A DNA stretch of 64,000 bases, from assembly GCF_964355755.1 (NCBI RefSeq), contig NC_092674.1, forward strand, positions 16,313,001 through 16,377,000, read 5' to 3'. The position numbers were made by a program, and so were the translations under genes. The stretch comes from Antedon mediterranea. Its lineage: Eukaryota; Echinodermata; Crinoidea; Comatulida; Antedonidae. The notes beneath the pieces were generated by a model. That model ran no database searches and was not told the origin of the DNA. It worked only from the letters and a program-made list of their open reading frames with translations. Shown in pieces: positions 60,001 through 64,000 of the stretch (position 1 is its first letter; each line of letters begins with the position of its first letter).

Positions 60001-63000
60001 GATACCTTGCTTATGTGATCATTCCAATTTAATTGCGGATCAAATGTGACCCCAAGATATTTAAAAGAGTCAACTCGTTCAATATTATATCTACATTATA
60101 AGATATTGAAATATCTTAAAATTTAGGAAGAATGTGGTTTGTCTTTTTGATGTTCAATGTTAGTTTATTAGTTTTAAACCAATTAGCAATTGTATTTAAA
60201 TAGGCATTTAGCTCGTATTGAAGAGTGAGGAAGAATTACAAAGTATAGTGGTGTCATCTGCATACATAACACATTTGCATGGCATAATATCTGGTAGGGA
60301 GTTAACATGAATAATAAACAAAAGAGGACCTAAAATTGAGCCCTGTGGTATACCAATATTTATATTCATAAAATCTGATTGAGAAGTGTTAATATTGACA
60401 ACTTGTGATCTGTTTCTTAAATATGATATAAACCAATCTAGTTCATTATTACTGACTCTATAACATTTGAGTTTACCAGGATTCATGATCAACTGTATCA
60501 AAAGCTTTCTTAAGATCCAGGAATATTGCTGCTGTAGGCTTACCATCATTCAAATTATTTAGTATATATCAGACATGTCTATTAATGTAGTCAGTCAGTA
60601 GAATGGTTTTTTTCTAAACCCTGATTGAGATGCATTAATAATATTATTAGCAGTTAAAAAGTTATACAGTTGATCATGAACTGCTCGTTCAATTATTTTG
60701 GAAATAATTGGAGATTGGTCCATAATTGCTTGGGTCGTTTTTATCACCATCTTTGAAAACTGGAGTTACTTTTGCTTTCTTCCATTTAGATGGAAAGATT
60801 AAAGAAAATAAAGATAAATTACAGATATAAGCAATTGTATCACAAATCACTGGTGCAGCCAAGTTTACCAATTTACAATCTAAGCCATCTATACCAGTGG
60901 CTTTGTTACCAGAAAGTTTACAAAGTTCATCAAACACATACTGTGAGGATATAAAATCAAATTTAAATTGGTTTTCAATATTTACATTTACATTTATAGT
61001 GTTGTTAGTAGTAGTGTTTAAAGAATTGTTTGAAAATTTTGAGCCAAGGATATTTCCTATCGAAGTAAAGTGTTCATTTAATTTATTTGCTATATCTTTA
61101 TCACATGAAGAATTTGAGACTTTACCAACATTTACAATATTCTTTGGAATTAGTTTATGAATTGTACTCCAAAGTTTCTTGGGGTTTTTAACATTTTCAC
61201 TGATTGATTTTGTGCAGTATTTCCTTTTTAGCTCTATATTTAAATTGTTTACTTTATTTCTCAGTGATTTTGCTTGTTTCCAATCTTGGGCACTATTAGT
61301 CTTGTGGGCTTTGTTATAATGATAATCTCAATTTTTTTTGTTAGTCTTATGTAATCACTACTAATCCATTCAGGAAGTGAGCCTTTTATTCTCTTTGTTT
61401 TAAGGGGAGCATGGGTGTGGGATGTTCTCGAATAAACATTTCCAAACTGACCAAGCAGTGTTAACATCAAAAACACTTTAAATTTGATCCCAATTGGCAG
61501 ATTTAATATCATTAATAAAGGCATTTGCATTAAAGTTTTTATAAGATCGCGATTTTATAACTTTAGGAGGGGCCTTTATTTTTTTATTTTTACAAACTAA
61601 ATAAATTAAAGAATGGTCACTAAGACCTAGACTATTTTGATTTGTAACAAATATTAAATCTATTGTTGTTTTAGTAATTTCAGTTATCCTTGTAAAAGCC
61701 TTTACAATTTGGTGTAGGCTACTTTGTTTTGCTAAATTATTAATTTTTCTTAGGTTAGTTTGTTTATTAATATCAAAATTAAAGTCTCCTAAAATTACAA
61801 CATCCTCATATAGTGTGGTACATTGCTGGAACATCAAATCTAGTTTAGATAAATAGTCTGCATTTGCACTGGGTGGTCTATATACAGTTCCAACTAGCAT
61901 AGGTTTTGTACAGGGTAGATTAACTTCAACCCAGAGAGCCTCAATATCATCATGTCTAATAGTATTTACCTCTTTGTATACAATACCACATTTGACATAG
62001 CATAAGACCCCACCACCAGATTTCCCATTATTTCTATCAATTCTACAAATTTCATATCATTTATCATTATTTCAGAATTATCTATATTGTTATATACGTA
62101 ATAGAGAACACGGAAGGCTAATTGTATCATGCAACAATTGATATATTTTATTCTTCTGAAACTAACTTCCGCGACAGAGTGGGCCGTTCCTAAAATAAAC
62201 AAAAATAACGGCCAACTTAGTTGAAACCAGGTTGTTGCAAGGTGAACTCATCATGAACCTGGAAATTACTTCGACCCGCGTACAATTGAAATTGAGTTGA
62301 AAATCTACCGATGAAATCAGAAATTGTCTTCCTAAGATAGAAATATACAATATCGTAATAGTGAAAACTAATGTTATCAAATTTACATTTCACTGTACAT
62401 CTGAGATAGATCAGGTAGGTTTCCAAGGCAGAGATTTGTACCAAAGTTTTTCAATTGTGCTCGCCTATGTCAGAATTAACCGTAATTTATATATAGAAGC
62501 TCTCACACAAAAAAAACAAAAAAAATTTCAAATAATAAATATTAAGGCAGAAAAAACGGGTAACTGCTAGTGTTTATTATTATTTCACATTGTCTCAGGG
62601 AAGATTGGTCTTTTCTCACTGATTCTATAATAAACAAATCGTGTTTATTTTTTTGCAGCGGCTTTCTGACTTGTGTGCATTAATTTTGAAGCAACATGGG
62701 TTGGATAATGTCTATACAGAAGTTTCCAAGGACCTGGCAATTATTATCAACAGGTTTGTATTGTATTGTTCTAATTTATTATCCTAAAAGGAGTCATGTT
62801 TTCTTTTCTGTTGGTACAATATCTTACCAGTTAAGGCAGAACAAACATTTCTCAGAATTACTCGATTTAACTGAAATTTTGTGTGTGGAGAAATCTATAG
62901 AAATTCATTCTACTGAAAGTTTTGTGAATTTTTCAAACTTTAAATCTCAAAATGATCTTTTATTGTACTTTATATGTACTAGACAGAGCCATACATTGTT

Positions 63001-63829
63001 GTTAATGTTACCATACCAGTCGAATTGCTGGAACAGTGTCCCATATTACATACTGTAGGTAATGCTATCTTTTATAAATGATTGAAACAGTCAATGGTTA
63101 AAGGAGTTTTATAGTCTGCCAAAGTAAATCTAGTTTTCATGTTGGTGGGGCGAATACTTTAATGCAACAAAGCCTGTGCATCTTAGTACCGGTATATGAT
63201 GTGCTTTAATTTTGAATGTTAAAAAATCCTGAATATACAAATAATGAATATTTTTTAGGTGAAATATTCTCTCCACAAATACGAAACATGTTATTTGTGG
63301 AAAAAGATCTCCTCTAGGCCTATCTTAGCCTAGGCCTACAGTAGTTGGTGTTTTTCCCTCTTTTTTCCCAATGATTCAACTTATTGTTATCATTCCCACT
63401 GATGCAAAATCAGATGATTTATAGCAAAGTATACCGCTTTTCAAAATTTAGTTCAGACTAATTATGCAAACAAAAGCCTCAATGACCCAAAACATTGTTA
63501 CAACCTCAGGCTTGATCAGTTATAAGTGGAAAGGAATTGCGCTGATTGTGTGTTCTTTTAAATGGCTTTGATATGACTCGTTTTCACAATGTAAGTGTCA
63601 GAGAAATATTTCATTAAATTTTCTTTTGCTTTTCATTTTTAGCTACACCATTTGTGATTGTTGCCAAGGACCTTTATATGGATCTGGTTTAAGACTCATC
63701 CGGCCATGTCGCAAAGCTTTTGGCATTCGGAGGTTGCCATTTTACTTTTTGTCATGTTCACCCCAATGTAAACATTTATTTATGTCAAATGTGGAGTCGC
63801 TTTCAGAGATATTGTACCTAGATAAATAA
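32371..63829 (+). CDS. LRRC63: Leucine-rich repeat protein, LRRC63-like (ten exons, 5' end not found)
   Basis: Ten exons (32371-33037, 33312-33501, 33692-33780, 35576-35664, 36023-36106, 42739-42890, 43610-43690, 43910-44057, 62659-62753, 63643-63829) join in frame with GT/AG at every junction: 1782 nt, 593 codons plus stop. Layout: a long hydrophilic N-terminal region (residues 1 to about 380) with a [14 protein letters not shown] basic patch; a conserved helix ([20 protein letters not shown]); about five intracellular-type LRRs ([65 protein letters not shown]); and a C-terminal cysteine module ([12 protein letters not shown]...CSPQC). This order and the total length fit my recollection of vertebrate LRRC63 (a little under 600 residues). 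Function of the family is poorly known. The TAA stop overlaps AATAAA. The first exon(s) with the start codon were not identified. Confidence 0.75.
33312..33501 (+). CDS. LRRC63: LRRC63-like exon b
   Basis: TTATAG acceptor, GTAAGT donor, phase 1 to phase 2. Contains [20 protein letters not shown], a helix, then a hydrophilic stretch ending KPMRKKV. Confidence 0.8.
33692..33780 (+). CDS. LRRC63: LRRC63-like exon c
   Basis: TTTACAG acceptor, GTAAGT donor, phase 2 to phase 1. Encodes [18 protein letters not shown]. The intron that follows (33,781-35,575) holds only AT-rich DNA. Confidence 0.8.
35576..35664 (+). CDS. LRRC63: LRRC63-like exon d
   Basis: TTTACAG acceptor, GTATGT donor, phase 1 to phase 0. 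Encodes the conserved-looking [20 protein letters not shown] helix that precedes the LRRs. Confidence 0.85.
36023..36106 (+). CDS. LRRC63: LRRC63-like exon e (first LRR)
   Basis: ATTTTAG acceptor, GTAAGT donor, phase 0 both ends. Encodes [20 protein letters not shown] and LSFNNFW. Confidence 0.85.
36408..37966 (-). mobile_element. Internally deleted LTR retrotransposon
   Basis: Two short terminal repeats of about 90-107 bp (AATAAGGTTGATGTTTATAT...CTGTCAATAACTCAATACA) at 36,408-36,498 and 37,858-37,966. A minus ORF opens at 37,746 ([13 protein letters not shown]) with a gag-like N-terminal half, but past about 37,445 it changes character, and the other minus frames encode integrase C-terminal pieces ([18 protein letters not shown] at 37,235-37,435; [20 protein letters not shown] at 36,950-37,189). 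So gag is fused to the pol 3' end with protease, RT and most of integrase lost. Superfamily not settled (Gypsy-like likely). Confidence 0.7.
37970..40125 (-). mobile_element. Decayed non-LTR retrotransposon (LINE, CR1/Jockey-like)
   Basis: 5' to 3' on the minus strand: a PHD-like cysteine/histidine finger (39,841-40,119, [28 protein letters not shown]), an endonuclease fragment (39,185-39,532, MSETWFDDN and [10 protein letters not shown]), a linker (38,674-38,862) and an RT fragment (38,092-38,334, [16 protein letters not shown]). Frames are broken between pieces. Confidence 0.75.
39700..39772. repeat. Hairpin repeat inside the LINE
   Basis: TGTTGATATACTGTTTGCGG at about 39,700 pairs with CCGCAAACAGTATCAACA at about 39,755, with a roughly 20-nt loop. 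Flanking sequence on both sides is also partly complementary, so a small MITE may have inserted here. Confidence 0.6.
40986..42465 (+). mobile_element. Decayed LINE, plus strand
   Basis: Endonuclease remnants ([17 protein letters not shown], then [20 protein letters not shown]) at 41,000-41,200; RT remnants from about 41,265 ([17 protein letters not shown]) with many stops; and a C-terminal part ([10 protein letters not shown]). Ends with an (ACTTG)n tail at about 42,450. Strongly mutated. Confidence 0.75.
42739..42890 (+). CDS. LRRC63: LRRC63-like exon f (two LRRs)
   Basis: TTCTTAG acceptor, GTTAGT donor, phase 0 to phase 2. Encodes [18 protein letters not shown] and [16 protein letters not shown]. 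Confidence 0.85.
43610..43690 (+). CDS. LRRC63: LRRC63-like exon g (LRR)
   Basis: TTTATAG acceptor, GTAAGT donor, phase 2 to phase 2. Encodes [20 protein letters not shown]. The intron before it (42,891-43,609) is plain AT-rich DNA. Confidence 0.85.
43910..44057 (+). CDS. LRRC63: LRRC63-like exon h (LRRs)
   Basis: ATTGCAG acceptor, GTAAAA donor, phase 2 to phase 0. Encodes [15 protein letters not shown] and [17 protein letters not shown]. Confidence 0.85.
44680..45800 (-). mobile_element. LINE fragment with RT domain
   Basis: RT core at 45,088-45,405 ([26 protein letters not shown]), preceding RT segment 45,387-45,584 ([20 protein letters not shown]) and RT C-terminal part 44,783-45,085 ([14 protein letters not shown]). 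Three frames, so at least two frameshifts. The 3' tail (44,680-44,745) matches the tail fragment at 8,190-8,262 in the opposite orientation. Confidence 0.85.
45850..48812 (-). pseudogene. BEL/Pao integrase, split by an insertion
   Basis: Zinc-binding part at 48,624-48,812 ([20 protein letters not shown]). After the insertion, the core at 46,504-46,704 ([20 protein letters not shown]) and the C-terminal BEL domain at 45,850-46,371 ([41 protein letters not shown]). Confidence 0.85.
46722..48608. mobile_element. 1.9-kb TIR element inserted in the BEL integrase
   Basis: Ends are about 110-bp inverted repeats: GCTCCAGCTCGATATTAGTG and onward at 46,722 mirrors 48,500-48,608 (ending CAAATATCGAGCTGGAAG), including a shared GGTGCCATTTTTTTCGACCA stretch. 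TTACTTAT and TTACATAT flank the two sides, a possible mutated 8-bp target duplication. A GATGAGAATAGTTTCTCGAA retroelement-tail motif (reverse strand, about 48,050-48,080) lies inside. No transposase ORF. Confidence 0.75.
49498..51357 (-). pseudogene. BEL/Pao protease, reverse transcriptase and RNase H
   Basis: Protease at 51,109-51,357 with [14 protein letters not shown], where the usual D-T/S-G catalytic triplet reads DAQ. RT at 50,507-51,139 and 50,188-50,493, the latter with the FYVDDGL active site. BEL-specific connection at 49,755-50,126 ([20 protein letters not shown]). RNase H at 49,498-49,857 ([20 protein letters not shown]). Confidence 0.85.
51403..53004 (-). pseudogene. BEL/Pao gag with zinc knuckle
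   Basis: Opens at ATG 53,004 ([20 protein letters not shown]). Core gag parts at 52,041-52,367 ([20 protein letters not shown]) and 51,695-52,177 ([26 protein letters not shown] part, then [20 protein letters not shown]). [15 protein letters not shown] knuckle lies in 51,403-51,708. Broken into at least four frames. Confidence 0.75.
53125..53870. repeat. Dispersed repeat, inverse copy at 62,165-62,515
   Basis: The part from about 53,540 (TTCTGACATAGGTGAGCACA) through ATTTCTATCTTAGGAAAA to AGTTCACCTTG recurs inverted at 62,210-62,490. Probably the 3' untranslated part of a LINE family; no RT is attached here. Confidence 0.7.
53918..55918. mobile_element. 2.0-kb TIR element with 41-bp perfect termini
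   Basis: Left GGCCCTGTTCAGACCCATGG... and right ...CCATGGGTCTGAACAGGGCC are identical inverted repeats over 41 bp, followed by subterminal copies of CGTACGCTAAAACGGT. ACA adjoins both ends, a possible 3-bp target duplication. No transposase ORF found, so non-autonomous. Confidence 0.85.
54643..55567. mobile_element. Inverted-repeat element nested in the 2.0-kb TIR element
   Basis: TATGGCGCTAGTTCCGTTTC at the left pairs with GAAACGGAACTAGCGCC at the right; the complementarity continues imperfectly for about 300 bp per arm (for example CTTTTGGCGCTCCATAGAAA and its inverse). Central unpaired part about 54,960-55,260. Confidence 0.75.
57762..58274 (-). mobile_element. LINE 3'-end fragment
   Basis: The minus frame encodes the typical post-RT end of CR1/Jockey-type ORF2 ([38 protein letters not shown], then [10 protein letters not shown]), followed by a (TTA)n tail at about 57,825-57,845 and a 3' sequence GCGCATTATGCTGAAAGCC. 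Confidence 0.75.
58514..59212. mobile_element. 0.7-kb MITE with AGGGCCTGTTTCTGCTGC ends
   Basis: Left AGGGCCTGTTTCTGCTGC, right GGCAGCAGAAACAGGGCCCT. The subterminal zones are full of ATACGGTAT or ATACGGGAT motifs. The two short ORFs inside (58,612 and 58,657) overlap on opposite strands and look fortuitous. Confidence 0.8.
59236..59799. mobile_element. Second copy of the TTTAAAGATGTATTGTCCC MITE
   Basis: Same ends and internal blocks as 10,838-11,395, with point differences and small indels, and slightly decayed right terminus (GGAACAATACATCTTTAAA). Confidence 0.85.
59800..62160 (-). mobile_element. LINE (CR1/Jockey-like) with endonuclease and RT
   Basis: Minus strand, 5' to 3': APE endonuclease 61,478-61,900 ([38 protein letters not shown]); linker 61,261-61,530; RT start 60,689-60,937 ([22 protein letters not shown]); RT core 60,208-60,549 ([30 protein letters not shown]). 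Broken by several frameshifts. The 5' side meets the dispersed repeat at 62,165. Confidence 0.85.
62165..62515. repeat. Inverse copy of the 53,540-53,830 repeat
   Basis: Shares CCAGGTTGTTGCAAGGTGAAC-like, ATTTCTATCTTAGGA- and ACATTTCACTGTAC-type blocks in inverted order. It directly flanks the LINE at 59,800-62,160. Confidence 0.7.
62659..62753 (+). CDS. LRRC63: LRRC63-like exon i
   Basis: TTTGCAG acceptor, GTTTGT donor, phase 0 to phase 2. Encodes [20 protein letters not shown] and a helix ending AIIIN. Confidence 0.8.
63643..63829 (+). CDS. LRRC63: LRRC63-like last exon (cysteine module and stop)
   Basis: TTTTTAG acceptor, phase 2 in. Encodes [20 protein letters not shown] then [18 protein letters not shown], ending YLDK and TAA at 63,827. 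The paired cysteines (CDCC...C...C...C) suggest a small metal-binding fold. The stop lies inside AATAAA (GATAAATAAAG). Preceding intron 62,754-63,642 has no other feature. Confidence 0.85.
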
Positions 63830-64000
63830 AGTTTCCTTCTAACACAGACCAAAGAATTTTTCTTTTTATGAAATCAATGCAACTTTATACTGTATAATTC
63901 TTTTTAGTAATTTCTGTTATTACTACTCAGTAATAAATTGACTATAGATAGAATTTGATTTTGTAAAAAAATTCATGATATATTGGTCTTTTATTGCAAT
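63830..64000 (+). terminator. 3' untranslated region with poly(A) signals
   Basis: AATAAA overlaps the stop codon at about 63,827-63,833, and a second AATAAA lies at about 63,931-63,936. Either could direct cleavage of the LRRC63-like transcript. Confidence 0.5.

Larger units (their letters stand above)
44058..62658 (+). other. LRRC63: 18.6-kb intron packed with transposons
   Basis: Separates the LRR exons from the C-terminal exons. Holds a LINE, a BEL/Pao element with an insertion, a 2-kb TIR element, MITEs and another LINE. A diverged tandem pair (AAGTTTGGTAT.AAATTA.AGCTTATGACATGTAC) lies at 44,330-44,600. The stretch 56,000-57,760 holds a poly-C run (56,430-56,444) and one run of TAGGCCTAC motifs (57,490) but nothing else recognised. 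Confidence 0.8.

Overview
The window is animal genomic DNA, most likely from an invertebrate deuterostome and possibly an echinoderm. It is AT-rich and intron-rich and crowded with MITEs, LINEs and LTR elements. The octamer TAGGCCTA is strikingly common, a flavour I associate with echinoderm DNA. All consensus GT/AG splice sites I could use keep the reading frame. The species cannot be fixed from this sequence.

Region 1 (about 678-7288, minus strand) is the 5' part of a secreted or membrane LRR gene: a leader exon, a short SRCR-like exon, a cysteine-rich LRR N-cap exon, then four almost identical 72-nt exons each encoding one 24-residue leucine-rich repeat. All junction phases match, so the LRR exons are interchangeable. 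The gene continues beyond the left edge. Around it lie minisatellites, a complete tRNA-like gene (7742-7813) and several MITEs.

Region 2 (about 18,241-27,150) is the standout. It is a compact island of intron-less genes on both strands, visibly richer in G+C and CpG than the host DNA either side. It looks like a fragment of a large double-stranded DNA virus, or a virus-like element, fixed in the genome. It holds a broken gene joined to a host minisatellite, a broken BTB-BACK-Kelch-like gene, two intact genes of unknown family (328 and 213 residues), a broken CxxC gene, a 51-bp acidic-repeat gene, a 252-bp zinc-ribbon repeat gene with a one-base deletion, a graded hexamer/triplet array, and a broken gene whose ATG shares a CATG with a divergent 60-residue gene. 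No polymerase, terminase or integrase is present, so I do not assign a family.

Region 3 (28,900-32,300) is non-coding: a short GC-rich patch, a dense TAGGCCTA island and diverged tandem repeats. It may hold the promoter and first exon of the next gene.

Region 4 (32,371-63,829, plus strand) is a ten-exon gene I read as LRRC63. Its visible coding sequence is 1782 nt (593 codons plus stop) and stays in frame across nine introns; the stop codon overlaps an AATAAA signal. Two introns, of 6.6 kb and 18.6 kb, act as transposon reservoirs: an internally deleted LTR element, at least five LINE copies or fragments, a roughly 7-kb BEL/Pao element interrupted by a TIR element, a 2.0-kb TIR element with a second inverted repeat inside it, and several MITEs.
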